Of a DNA stretch of 31,140 nucleotides, positions 1 to 8,987 are shown piece after piece. The DNA lies in contig CAZIJQ010000028.1 of the NCBI GenBank assembly GCA_964539785.1, forward strand, positions 1 to 31,140. Reading direction: 5' to 3'. Under the pieces are notes generated by a model, which was not told where the DNA came from, did not search any database, and saw only the letters and a list, made by a program, of their open reading frames with translations. This stretch comes from JABMPO01 sp964539785 (lineage in GTDB: Bacteria; Fidelibacterota; Marinisomatia; Marinisomatales; TCS56). The position numbers and the translations under genes were made by a program. The stretch's first letter is position 1. Every line of letters starts with the position of its first letter.

Positions 1-2
1 GT

Positions 3-212
3 GGAAAAGGAAACTGTTACGATAATGCTATGGCAGAATCATTTTTTAAAACCTTGAATTCAACTCTTAAGTGCAACTCGATGACGAGTTTTGGAAGATG
101 CGGAGCTGCTGTAGGCTTCGTACTTTTCCCACCGTCAAAAATGAGGAGCACAAATGAAACATGTTGCTTAACTTTGACTCAAGTTTTTTGTAGGAAGTCC
201 AGTGTATTGTAA
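3..212 (+). pseudogene. IS3-family transposase, C-terminal fragment (relic)
   Basis: The frame is open from the left edge to a stop at 210-212. It begins with G-K-G-N-C-Y-D-N-A-M-A-E-S-F-F-K-T-L, the well-known segment around the last catalytic glutamate of the DDE integrase core of IS3/IS150-type OrfB proteins. The family normally continues with a Y-x-x-x-Y-N-x-x-R-x-H-S-x-L region. Here the middle is unrecognisable and only a weak M-R-S-T-N echo remains, so the copy looks decayed. The rest of the gene lies to the left of the window. No inverted-repeat end could be placed with confidence downstream. It is most likely a dead insertion-sequence remnant. Confidence 0.6.
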
Positions 213-572
213 TTATAGGGAATATTCATACTTGATATATCACATCTTCCAGTTTCAACCTAACTAGTTATTGACCGACTTGAATAATACATTATCGGCG
301 ACAAATTTGTTTGATAAATTTCCAATGTGATACCCCTTATCCCTATGTTAGTTAGATATTAACACTGATTATTCAGACTTCAAATGGAATATTATTAGTG
401 TCGGATTCATCCATTGTTGGATAAAATTTCAGAGCTGGCTGTCATAATTCATCCGCCGGACTCTTAACATGATGACCCCTCGTTCGCAAACCCTAACCTC
501 CGTCCGCCCAAGCTCGTCACTAATCACTAATTACTATTCCTGCCCAGTCACCCACAGCCGTAACTTCCGCCC
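213..572. other. Non-coding stretch upstream of lepA
   Basis: No credible gene is seen in these 360 bases. The stretch is AT-rich at the left and becomes C-rich just before lepA. It contains the low-complexity string tcactaatcactaattacta (520-539); similar wording occurs near 30245-30267. The bases ccgtaacttccgccc directly abut the lepA start and recur upstream of the DUF512 gene. No terminator or clear sigma-70 promoter could be assigned. Confidence 0.4.
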
Positions 573-2375
573 ATGTCCACGGAACATATACGCAATTTTT
601 GTATCATCGCCCATATCGATCATGGTAAATCGACACTGGCGGACCGCCTGTTGGAGGAGACCAACACCCTTTCGCAAAAGGAAATGAAATCTCAGGTGCT
701 GGACAGCATGGACCTGGAACGAGAGCGCGGGATCACGATTAAAAGTCATCCGATTCAGATGAAATACCGCCATAGCGATAGTCGGGATTACATTTTAAAT
801 CTCATCGATACACCCGGGCATGTGGATTTCAGTTACGAGGTTTCACGATCTCTGGCAGCCTGCGAAGGCGCCCTGTTGTTGGTCGATGCCGCCCAGGGCG
901 TTGAAGCCCAGACTGTCAGTAATACTTATCTTGCCATCGATAATGATTTAACTTTGATACCGATTATTAATAAAATTGATATACCCGCCGCTCGGATTGA
1001 TGAAGTAACCGATCAAATTATTGAATTAATTGGCTGTGAACCGGAAGAAATCCTCCAGGTCAGCGCCAAAACCGGCTCCGGTCTGATGGCGATTCTCGAT
1101 GCCATTATTAATCGCATTGAACCACCGTCAGATAATTCAAACGAACTGCCCCGGGCGTTGATATTTGATTCCATGTACGATAATTATCGCGGTGCAATAC
1201 CTTATGTAAGGGTTGTTGACGGAGTTATTAAACCCGGGATGACAGCCCGCTTCTTTGCCCATGATATCACCTATGATATTACCGAAGTAGGTCATTTTGT
1301 AATGAAACAAGTGCCGGCAAAAGAATTGCGAGCCGGGGATGTGGGCTATATCATTGCTAATATTCGCGATGTCGGCCATATTCTGGCCGGTGATACAATT
1401 ACCACCAAACAACAATCCGCTTCGGAGCCATTACCAGGATTTGAAAAAAGTAAACCCATGGTATTCAGCGGGCTGTATCCATCCGATGCCGATGATTATG
1501 ATCAATTGCGGCAAGCCTTGGACAAATTGAAATTGAATGATGCCTCCCTGGAGTATGAGCCGGAGACCAGCGAAGCGCTGGGGTTTGGTTTTCGGGCCGG
1601 GTTTTTGGGGTTACTCCATCTGGAGATTATACAGGAAAGACTGGAACGCGAGTTTAACATTGACCTGGTAACAACTATGCCAAACGTTCGCTACCAGGTT
1701 TTAATAAAAGACGGCGAATTAAAGGAAGTGGATACCCCGGCCAAGATGCCCCCTGCCGGTAAATTTGAAGAAATTCGTGAGCCCTTTGTAAGTGCTGAGA
1801 TTATCACTCCAAAAGAATATATTGGCACGGTAATGAAATTGTGCCAAAGCAATCGCGGAATTTTTAAAAATACCCAATATTTATCAACTGAGAAAGCCCA
1901 GGTCCATTATGATTTACCGCTAGGGGAAATCATCTTTGACTTTTACGATAAACTGAAATCTTCAACTCGGGGTTATGCTTCGTTCGACTATACTCTAACG
2001 GACTATCGTGCCGGCGAATTGAAAAAATTGGACATTTTAATTCATAATGAACCGGTAGACGCCCTTTCAGTCATCTGCCATGCCGATGATGCATACCACC
2101 GCGGTGTTGCCCTTACTACTAAATTAAAAGAATTGATTCCCCGGCAGATGTTTGATGTCCCGGTTCAGGCTGCCCTGGGTACCCGGATTATTTCGCGGGT
2201 TAATATTCGCGCATTGAAAAAAAATGTAACCGCCAAATGCTATGGTGGCGATATTTCCCGTAAACGGAAATTATGGGCCAAGCAGAAAGAAGGAAAGAAG
2301 CGGATGAAGCAGATTGGCAAAGTCGAAATTCCCCAGGAAGCACTGCTGGCAGTATTAAAAATTGATCGGGATTGA
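573..2375 (+). CDS. lepA: Elongation factor 4 (LepA) translational GTPase
   Basis: LepA/EF4 is a ribosome-associated GTPase related to EF-G that acts on elongating or initiating ribosomes. The 600-residue length is typical. The P-loop A-H-I-D-H-G-K-S-T is at residues 13-21, followed by D-T-P-G-H (G3) and N-K-I-D (G4). The EF-G-like domains follow, and the LepA-specific C-terminal domain carries Y-G-G-D-I-S-R-K-R-K-L and ends in V-L-K-I-D. The start at 573 gives the canonical N-terminus M-S-T-E-H-I-R-N-F. No Shine-Dalgarno sequence precedes it; instead ccgtaacttccgccc abuts the ATG. The gene is followed after 39 bases by the CPBP protease gene. Confidence 0.97.
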   Translation: MSTEHIRNFCIIAHIDHGKSTLADRLLEETNTLSQKEMKSQVLDSMDLERERGITIKSHPIQMKYRHSDSRDYILNLIDTPGHVDFSYEVSRSLAACEGALLLVDAAQGVEAQTVSNTYLAIDNDLTLIPIINKIDIPAARIDEVTDQIIELIGCEPEEILQVSAKTGSGLMAILDAIINRIEPPSDNSNELPRALIFDSMYDNYRGAIPYVRVVDGVIKPGMTARFFAHDITYDITEVGHFVMKQVPAKELRAGDVGYIIANIRDVGHILAGDTITTKQQSASEPLPGFEKSKPMVFSGLYPSDADDYDQLRQALDKLKLNDASLEYEPETSEALGFGFRAGFLGLLHLEIIQERLEREFNIDLVTTMPNVRYQVLIKDGELKEVDTPAKMPPAGKFEEIREPFVSAEIITPKEYIGTVMKLCQSNRGIFKNTQYLSTEKAQVHYDLPLGEIIFDFYDKLKSSTRGYASFDYTLTDYRAGELKKLDILIHNEPVDALSVICHADDAYHRGVALTTKLKELIPRQMFDVPVQAALGTRIISRVNIRALKKNVTAKCYGGDISRKRKLWAKQKEGKKRMKQIGKVEIPQEALLAVLKIDRD

Positions 2376-2414
2376 ATATAATTTCAGCTGGATTTCTGGT
2401 AAACTGAGTGGTAA

Positions 2415-3143
2415 ATGATGTCTTCTGATCGTAATTACTGGAATCAGTCCCGATCTCCGCTGTACAGTTTGATTTTTACCATTCCGCTTTTTCTGATCTA
2501 CGAAGCCGGAATATTATTACTATCTTCTGATGATATTCCCAGCTTGCGCAATGGCGCTGATGTTCTCATGCGGCAAGTCCTGGAAGTATTTGGAATGCTA
2601 GGTGTGTACGGGTTTGGAATATTATTCATGATCGGATTTATTCTTACCTTTATTCTTCAGAAACAGCGCTGGGCGGTAACCAATATCCGCAGTGCCTACC
2701 TGCTGGCCATGTTCGCCGAAAGTATCGCCTGGAGTGGAGTTTTATTTCTATTCATGCAAAGTAGTCGTTCGCTGTTAATGATCACTGATGGTAAGACATT
2801 GATCCAACAATTGATTCTGGCGGTAGGAGCCGGTATCTATGAAGAATTTGTTTTTCGGGTGTTGCTGATCAGTGGGCTGGGAGTCGTTTTTAAAGTAATT
2901 TTCCAGTGGAAACAAGCTAGCGCTAATATTGCCGGCGTAATTATCGCAGCTATTATTTTTTCTTCATTTCATTTCATGGGAAATTTCAGTGACAATTTTA
3001 ATTTTGGGCTATTAATTGTCCGTGCTTTAGCTGGAATTGTGCTGGGGGTGATTTATGTAATGCGCGGATTTGGAATTGTTGCTTACTGCCATACATTTTA
3101 TGATTTGGCCGTTTTAACGATATTGACCACTGCTGTTGACTGA
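2415..3143 (+). CDS. CPBP-family intramembrane metalloprotease
   Basis: This is a 242-residue polytopic membrane protein of the CPBP (CAAX protease and bacteriocin-processing) family, related to the eukaryotic Rce1 prenyl protease. The signature motifs are visible: E-E-F-V-F-R (EExxxR, motif 1) around residues 142-147, F-S-S-F-H-F (motif 2 histidine), and a third histidine in H-T-F-Y-D near the C-terminus. About six to seven hydrophobic segments surround these. Substrates in bacteria are usually unknown, and nothing here fixes one. Two adjacent ATG codons (2415 and 2418) could serve as starts, and no strong ribosome site is seen. Confidence 0.85.
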   Translation: MMSSDRNYWNQSRSPLYSLIFTIPLFLIYEAGILLLSSDDIPSLRNGADVLMRQVLEVFGMLGVYGFGILFMIGFILTFILQKQRWAVTNIRSAYLLAMFAESIAWSGVLFLFMQSSRSLLMITDGKTLIQQLILAVGAGIYEEFVFRVLLISGLGVVFKVIFQWKQASANIAGVIIAAIIFSSFHFMGNFSDNFNFGLLIVRALAGIVLGVIYVMRGFGIVAYCHTFYDLAVLTILTTAVD

Positions 3144-3212
3144 TAGTAAATCTGTTTGGCAGTGAAAAATAAATCAATTTTATTTAATTTCACCTTAGTT
3201 ACGAGGACGAAT

Positions 3213-4100
3213 ATGCGCAAAATATTATTCACTTTATTATTATTAGCCAACTGCTTGCTGATGGCTCAGGAATCGGATATTGAAGAATTGATTTTTTCAA
3301 TGTGGCCGGAATATGATCATCCCGGGATACTGGTCATTGTCAGCGGAAAAATTAACCCGGACAAACTGCCGTTTAGCTTAGAATTTGCTGTCCCTGATGA
3401 GGCTGAGGAAGTGCAATCCGCTGGCGTGCTTGATACTACCGGTAAATTGATACCGGTACAACTTGTATCACGGGCTGATGAAAAATGGGTTAAGGTTGAA
3501 TTAACCAATCCCAAATTTCATTTTGAATTCTATTATGATCCGTTTTCAGATGATCATGATCGTAATGTTGCCTATAATCTGAAGTTTGGTCACGATATTC
3601 CCAATTACATGTTAGCGCTGCAACAACCGTTTGCAGCCGAAGATTTCACCATGCAGGAAAAGGAAATGGAATCATTTCAAGATCAGCATGGAATGACATT
3701 TTTCCGCAAGCTGATGCCGGGCTTAAAATCCGGCGAATCTAATCTTATTCAATTCAGTTATGGAAATCACACCGGTGAAACCAGCATTGATCAATTACGG
3801 AAAATGATGGCTGGCAATACCCCGGGAGCCGGCACACCCGGAATGCCGCCTGCTGCGCAATCAATTGAACGACATAAAATGCCATTGCTCGAACCATTGG
3901 TTTTGCTGTTTGTAGTAGCAGTTGTAGTTGGCATATTGTTTTATCGTAACAAGAAAAACGAAGAACAAAACTTACCGATTACCAGCACCAAAATATCAGA
4001 AAGCGAAAATTTCTGTACTCAATGCGGTACGGCCATCCAAAAACAGGATAAATTCTGTGCCAATTGCGGGGAGAAGCTGAATGTATCAGGTTCTGTTTGA
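3213..4100 (+). CDS. Signal-peptide, single-pass protein with C-terminal zinc ribbon
   Basis: The family is not recognised. The start at 3213 is preferred over upstream alternatives because gagga (3203-3207) lies just upstream and the N-terminus (M-R-K-I-L-F-T-L-L-L-L-A) is a clean signal peptide. The protein is about 295 residues. It has a beta-rich exported region (about 20-200), a Gly/Pro-rich linker (T-P-G-A-G-T-P-G-M-P-P), one transmembrane helix (L-L-E-P-L-V-L-L-F-V-V-A-V-V-V-G-I-L-F), and a tail with paired C-T-Q-C-G and C-A-N-C-G knuckles typical of a zinc ribbon. The predicted topology places the ribbon in the cytoplasm. The last 20 bases overlap lgt, and the lgt ribosome site lies inside this gene, suggesting translational coupling. 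Confidence 0.8.
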   Translation: MRKILFTLLLLANCLLMAQESDIEELIFSMWPEYDHPGILVIVSGKINPDKLPFSLEFAVPDEAEEVQSAGVLDTTGKLIPVQLVSRADEKWVKVELTNPKFHFEFYYDPFSDDHDRNVAYNLKFGHDIPNYMLALQQPFAAEDFTMQEKEMESFQDQHGMTFFRKLMPGLKSGESNLIQFSYGNHTGETSIDQLRKMMAGNTPGAGTPGMPPAAQSIERHKMPLLEPLVLLFVVAVVVGILFYRNKKNEEQNLPITSTKISESENFCTQCGTAIQKQDKFCANCGEKLNVSGSV

Positions 4101-4833
4101 GCTTGGCCCACTAAAGATCTACGGTTATGGCTTAGCGCTGGTGACAGCGTTTTATGTTGATTATTTTATCCTTCATCGGGAGCTGAAGCGTCTGAAATAT
4201 GATCCCAACCTGGCAACTGAAATTGTGTTCTGGGCGGCAGTTGGCGGAATCCTTGGCGCTAAAATTTATTATTTACTGGAGAATTTCAGTGCCGTTGTTG
4301 CGGATCCCGTGGGAATCATATTCTCCGGTTTCGGATTGGTTTTCTTTGGGGGTTTGATCGGTGGAACCCTTGGTGTTACGGTTGTATTATTGCGCAATAA
4401 ACTGGACTGGTTGACATTTTCCGATATTGTGGCACCGCTGCTGATCCTCGGGTATGCAATCGGGCGCAGCGGCTGCTTTCTCAATGGCTGTTGTTACGGA
4501 ATTGAAACGAATCTGCCCTGGGGATTGCATTTTCCTAATCTTCCCATTGGAATGCATGTGCACCCAACCCAACTCTATGAATTTTCATTAGGGTTGGCGA
4601 TATTTTTCATTCTATGGAAAAAGCGTAAAACAATTAAGCGCACCGGAGAACTCTTTTTTACCTATTTTATCCTGGCTGGAACCGAGCGATTCTTAATCGA
4701 ATTTATTCGCATTAATCCTAAATATCTCTTTGGATTGACGGGTGCCCAATTATTCGGTTTGCTGTTAATCCTGGTTGGAGCAATCTTTTTAAAATGGCCG
4801 CTAGGAAAGGAATACGGAACCCATCCGGATTAA
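4081..4833 (+). CDS. lgt: Prolipoprotein diacylglyceryl transferase (Lgt)
   Basis: Lgt transfers diacylglycerol from phosphatidylglycerol to the lipobox cysteine of prolipoproteins in the inner membrane, the first step of lipoprotein maturation. The 250-residue protein has about seven membrane segments. It carries the Lgt signature G-R-S-G-C-F-L-N-G-C-C-Y-G and the conserved H-P-T-Q-L-Y-E motif. The C-terminal arginine region (G-T-E-R-F-L-I-E-F-I-R) is also present. The start overlaps the preceding zinc-ribbon gene by 20 bases and is preceded by ggggagaag. Several predicted lipoproteins in this window (12643, 18751, 29070) would be substrates. Confidence 0.93.
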   Translation: MYQVLFELGPLKIYGYGLALVTAFYVDYFILHRELKRLKYDPNLATEIVFWAAVGGILGAKIYYLLENFSAVVADPVGIIFSGFGLVFFGGLIGGTLGVTVVLLRNKLDWLTFSDIVAPLLILGYAIGRSGCFLNGCCYGIETNLPWGLHFPNLPIGMHVHPTQLYEFSLGLAIFFILWKKRKTIKRTGELFFTYFILAGTERFLIEFIRINPKYLFGLTGAQLFGLLLILVGAIFLKWPLGKEYGTHPD

Positions 4834-4849
4834 TTTTATTTATTCAGGT

Positions 4850-5707
4850 ATGCGTACTTGTTTTCTCAGTCTAATTATCTGCCTGTCAGTCCTGCAGGCA
4901 GATTCCGGAATTTCTATTATTGGCGAAAGGAATATTGCCAATATTTTTAACCAGGATTTCACGCCCAATTTAATAGCCGTCAGCAGTACTGATAAAATAT
5001 ATCTACTGGATCAGCAATCCCGGCAACTGGCCGTTCTAAATGCGGCCAATGAAATCGAATATACCGGCGGATTTGGCCAGGGGCGCGATAGCTTTTTTGA
5101 CCCGGTTGACCTGGCGGTTAACAAGCTGGAAATTATTGTTTGTGATCGATCAGAACAGCGCTGGTTGCGTTATGACCTCCAATTGAATTATTTCTCTGAA
5201 ACAGCGATCAAAGCTATTGATACACCCGAAATCTATCCGGAGATTCTAGTAACCGATCCCTGGGGAGCCGTTCTGATTTATTCCCGATCAGCAGATATGG
5301 TCATGCATTCAGCCAACAGTTCTTCCAGCCCCCAGCCATTTATTGATTTGAACAATCAAATTAATCCGCTGTTATGTGTGCAGGATATGGCTGTTTCCGC
5401 TGCGGGAGAATCTGCACTGCTTTTCGATTGCGCCCAACAAATTCGAATTTTCAATCGCTTTGGTCGTCACAGCCGAACTTATCCGGTGACTGTGGATGAT
5501 CCAGTATTTATTGTCAGCGTCGAGCAAAAATGGCTGGTAATGAATAATGAGGGGGGAACTCAATTTTATGATCAATCCAGCAGTTATCCCCCGGGGCAGC
5601 TAGTATTTAATGAAGCTGAAAAATTGCTGCATAATTTCTCCCATAAAAATCTTTTGTATCTACTATTCCACGATAAAATCCTGATTGCTCGGGTCGAGCT
5701 TGACTAA
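4850..5707 (+). CDS. Secreted beta-propeller (NHL-like) protein, unknown function
   Basis: This is a 285-residue protein with an N-terminal signal peptide (M-R-T-C-F-L-S-L-I-I-C-L-S-V-L-Q-A). The remainder is a series of short beta-strand stretches. One unit reads G-F-G-Q-G-R-D-S-F-F-D-P-V-D-L-A-V, which matches the NHL/six-bladed propeller pattern; other blades are degenerate. No catalytic motif is seen. The stop overlaps the start of the next gene by about 8 bases, so it is probably co-translated with the large surface protein and the Omp85 protein. A role as a periplasmic partner of these is inference from position. Confidence 0.7.
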   Translation: MRTCFLSLIICLSVLQADSGISIIGERNIANIFNQDFTPNLIAVSSTDKIYLLDQQSRQLAVLNAANEIEYTGGFGQGRDSFFDPVDLAVNKLEIIVCDRSEQRWLRYDLQLNYFSETAIKAIDTPEIYPEILVTDPWGAVLIYSRSADMVMHSANSSSSPQPFIDLNNQINPLLCVQDMAVSAAGESALLFDCAQQIRIFNRFGRHSRTYPVTVDDPVFIVSVEQKWLVMNNEGGTQFYDQSSSYPPGQLVFNEAEKLLHNFSHKNLLYLLFHDKILIARVELD

Positions 5708-8700
5708 ACTGCGCTGTATTTTTCTGATATTTCTTGCATCTGTGGTATTATTTGCCGGACAATATCAGGTTATCGCTGTTCGCGATACAATCAGGATTTC
5801 CGCAGTTGATAGTGTTTTTTTCCTGCAACACCAGCCGGTTATTGAAAAATCTCTCAATCTTTTTCATGATGGTCGCTGGATTAATGAGTACAGCATCGAC
5901 AACATCAGCGGAAAAATAACGCTGTTCAATCCTGCCCAGGATTCAATGTTATTAATTGCCAGTTACTCCTATCTTGACCAGGGCTTACCCTTGATTGTTG
6001 GACCAGCCTATAATAAATTGCCGGTTCTGGAGAATATTCTGGCAGCGGATGGAAAATTTGAGAAAAAACCGGTCGTGAATCCCCCGCCAGCGCGGGATGA
6101 ATTATATACATCCGGCAGCATATTCAGATCACTGGAATTATCGCCCTATGGCGGTACGGATTTTACCGGGGGGCTTAATCTTCAATTGCAGGGAAATCTT
6201 GGAAATGATTTCCAGGTCAGCGGTGTTCTGTCCGATCAAAGTATGCCCATTCAACCAGAAGGTAATACCCAGACTCTGAATGAAATTGATCAGGTATATT
6301 TACAGGTTACCCATCCACACGGGCAGGTAACTGCCGGTGATATAAAATTTTCCATCAAGCAGGGAAAGTATTTGCAGCTTGAGCGACAGTTGATCGGATT
6401 GAAAGGGGAATTGAACACACCACACCTGAAGGGTCAGGGGGTTTATGCGGGTACGAAGGGCAATTACAAAAAACTCGAAATGAAGGGTCGGGATGGCCAA
6501 CAGGGTCCCTATTTTCTTACTTCGGAAACCGGCAGTCGTGATATTATTGTTGTGGCCGGATCGGAAAAAGTATTTATCAATGGAGCTGCGGCAACCAGGG
6601 GAGAGAATAACGATTATACAATTGACTATTCCACCGGCGAGCTGTTCTTTACACCGCGCCAGCTAATTGAAAATGATACCGATATTTATATCGAATATCA
6701 GTATTCGGATTTTCAATACAATCGGAATTTGGTTGGTGGTAATTGGCAATTATTATCCGGGAAACAGGGAAGTCTTTCAGCGGGCTGGATCAGCGAACTG
6801 GATAATATCAGTGCCAGCCAATTGAATCTTTCCCGCTCGGAGCAGGATAGCCTTCAAAAAGCTGGAGATGCGGATGTTTTTATATCCGGCGCTGTGGCCG
6901 ATTCCAATGGGGAATATCTATTGATCAATGGAATTTTCGTCCACCAGTCTCAAACTGTCGATTCGGTTGCAGTGCAACACTATAAGGTCTTCTTCCAAAA
7001 TGATATTGTAAATGGGGCTTACAGCCGGAAAATCGGAACTGATGGTCGATTGTTCTATGAATTTGTACCCGAGAACGAACGCTTGTCTAATCAGGATTAT
7101 TACAGTCCGGTCAAGCAATTATTCCGTCCGAAACGCCAACAACTATTGCAATTATCCGGAGCTTTCTCCGGCTCTGAATTTTTATCCATAAAAACTGACC
7201 TGAGCTTGTCGGAGATGGATCAGAATCGTTTGTCAAATATTGACGATGACGATAATTTGGGTCTGGCTTACAACATTCGTATCAGCGGTGAAAAAGTAAG
7301 GCTGGCGGACGATATTCTACTGAATTATAAATTGATCAACTGGGGTCAAGATAATCGCTATTCCACGCTGCAGAGAGATCGATCCGTACAATTTGCCCGG
7401 GAATGGAATACTCAGTCAATTGATAATGTTGCCGAAAACATGCTGGTTACGGGTTTCAGTCTGGAGCGCAAATTATTCAATTTGGCTACGGATTTAACGC
7501 GCTATTCCGTCGGGGAGCAAATCAAGCTGCGCAAGCAAGCGGATTTATCCGGATCATCCGGCTGGTTGAAACAAATGGAAGCGCATGTAAGCGAAGTATC
7601 CGCCAAATCCGAATATTTACTGCAGTCCAAAGGACTATTCGCATTTCTACCCGGCCAAATCAATCCATTCTATGATTATCAGGGCGAATATAATCGAGGG
7701 CGTTCAAGGTTTTTGCAGCAAATCGTAGGAATCAATTTTAATCTGACTTCGACTACTGGCAAAATTGGCATTGGGCAACGAGACGATTGGTGGGAATCTG
7801 ATACCACCGCCGCTGGGTTGGAAATGCTTAGTCAGGGGTATTTCGGTACAATCGATCTGGAAGGCAGGTCGAAGAATGGCTGGAAATATGATCTGGTTTA
7901 CCGCAAGCGAATAAAGACTGAATATCAATCGAATGAAAAAATAGATTTTGAATTATTTCAAGGGAATCTTAATTATCTGAATAATTTGAAACCATTCCGA
8001 CTGGATTCTCGAACACGAATGGAAGAGACCTTCACTGAAAACCGCGCAATTGTTTATGATTCAATTGGTACCGGGCTGGGCAACTACCGCTATGATCCGC
8101 AATTTAACGAGTATATCCCTGATCCCAATGGCGCTTTCATCGCTTACTCGGTTTTGACTGGTGATCGAAAGCCGACTACCAATCTGGAAAACATTCAGCG
8201 CTGGCAGGTAGATTTCAATAAAACCGGGTTTAAGCCGTTAAAAGGAGTAGTAATCAGGTTTGAATCGCGTATTGAATTTCTGGGAAAGACTATTAACGCC
8301 AGTAGAGTTCTGTCCCCCACATTATCGGATCTGGATATTACCCGGTCCTTCCGCAATTTGCGTAGTGAAATTGATTATCGTCCCGGAACTCGGGGCAGTC
8401 GGATCTATGTATGGACTCGTTCAGCCCGTGACCTGAACGGACTTGATCCCCGGGGAATTGATTTGAAGACTGATTACGAGACGGGTCTTGATATTGCTGA
8501 GACTATTAAAACCGGATTCCAGGCATTGCTAAAAATCCGCCAGCAGAATCTGCGCATCCAATCTACATTATCGGAACTGAGAAATCGGACAGTAAAAGGA
8601 TACTGGGCAGAAATCGGCTCGAAAGGTTCAATCAACCGCGAATGGCAATGGGAAGCATTATTGCAGAATGGGCAGAGTGCCGGCCAACATCTTCAGGAAT

Positions 8701-8987
8701 ATTCGGTAAATGCATCGGGACTCAAATTGTATCTGTCGCGCTTTCTCGGGCGTAAAGGCAGGATTCAAACCCGGGGCGAGTGGTATCAGGTAAAAAGCGA
8801 GAATTCGCAGATTCTGCCACCGGAAGCAGTTAATGGTCTGGCAGCCGGTCGAACATTGCGCTGGAATATTAACGGTCAGGTTCAGATCGGATCAAATTTA
8901 TCGATTAGTTTGAACGGTAATTATATCGCCGACAGTCGTTATCAGAACCTGGTTACAGTAACGGGAGAAGTTCGTGCCTATTTCTAG
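5700..8987 (+). CDS. Very large beta-rich outer-membrane or surface protein
   Basis: About 1095 residues with an N-terminal signal peptide (K-L-R-C-I-F-L-I-F-L-A-S-V-V-L-F-A). The start is uncertain: TTG at 5700 gives the best signal peptide, and TTG at 5685 adds five residues. The N-terminal third contains S-G-S-I-F-R-S-L and a segment with G-S-E-K-V-F-I-N-G, D-Y-T-I-D-Y and E-L-F-F-T-P-R. This segment resembles ones seen in large uncharacterised FCB-group surface proteins, somewhat like SprA; this is recollection, not a search. The rest is alternating polar and hydrophobic strands consistent with a large beta-barrel. The protein ends in V-R-A-Y-F, a terminal aromatic typical of an outer-membrane beta signal. 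It overlaps the Omp85 gene by 14 bases. Confidence 0.72.
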   Translation: MTKLRCIFLIFLASVVLFAGQYQVIAVRDTIRISAVDSVFFLQHQPVIEKSLNLFHDGRWINEYSIDNISGKITLFNPAQDSMLLIASYSYLDQGLPLIVGPAYNKLPVLENILAADGKFEKKPVVNPPPARDELYTSGSIFRSLELSPYGGTDFTGGLNLQLQGNLGNDFQVSGVLSDQSMPIQPEGNTQTLNEIDQVYLQVTHPHGQVTAGDIKFSIKQGKYLQLERQLIGLKGELNTPHLKGQGVYAGTKGNYKKLEMKGRDGQQGPYFLTSETGSRDIIVVAGSEKVFINGAAATRGENNDYTIDYSTGELFFTPRQLIENDTDIYIEYQYSDFQYNRNLVGGNWQLLSGKQGSLSAGWISELDNISASQLNLSRSEQDSLQKAGDADVFISGAVADSNGEYLLINGIFVHQSQTVDSVAVQHYKVFFQNDIVNGAYSRKIGTDGRLFYEFVPENERLSNQDYYSPVKQLFRPKRQQLLQLSGAFSGSEFLSIKTDLSLSEMDQNRLSNIDDDDNLGLAYNIRISGEKVRLADDILLNYKLINWGQDNRYSTLQRDRSVQFAREWNTQSIDNVAENMLVTGFSLERKLFNLATDLTRYSVGEQIKLRKQADLSGSSGWLKQMEAHVSEVSAKSEYLLQSKGLFAFLPGQINPFYDYQGEYNRGRSRFLQQIVGINFNLTSTTGKIGIGQRDDWWESDTTAAGLEMLSQGYFGTIDLEGRSKNGWKYDLVYRKRIKTEYQSNEKIDFELFQGNLNYLNNLKPFRLDSRTRMEETFTENRAIVYDSIGTGLGNYRYDPQFNEYIPDPNGAFIAYSVLTGDRKPTTNLENIQRWQVDFNKTGFKPLKGVVIRFESRIEFLGKTINASRVLSPTLSDLDITRSFRNLRSEIDYRPGTRGSRIYVWTRSARDLNGLDPRGIDLKTDYETGLDIAETIKTGFQALLKIRQQNLRIQSTLSELRNRTVKGYWAEIGSKGSINREWQWEALLQNGQSAGQHLQEYSVNASGLKLYLSRFLGRKGRIQTRGEWYQVKSENSQILPPEAVNGLAAGRTLRWNINGQVQIGSNLSISLNGNYIADSRYQNLVTVTGEVRAYF

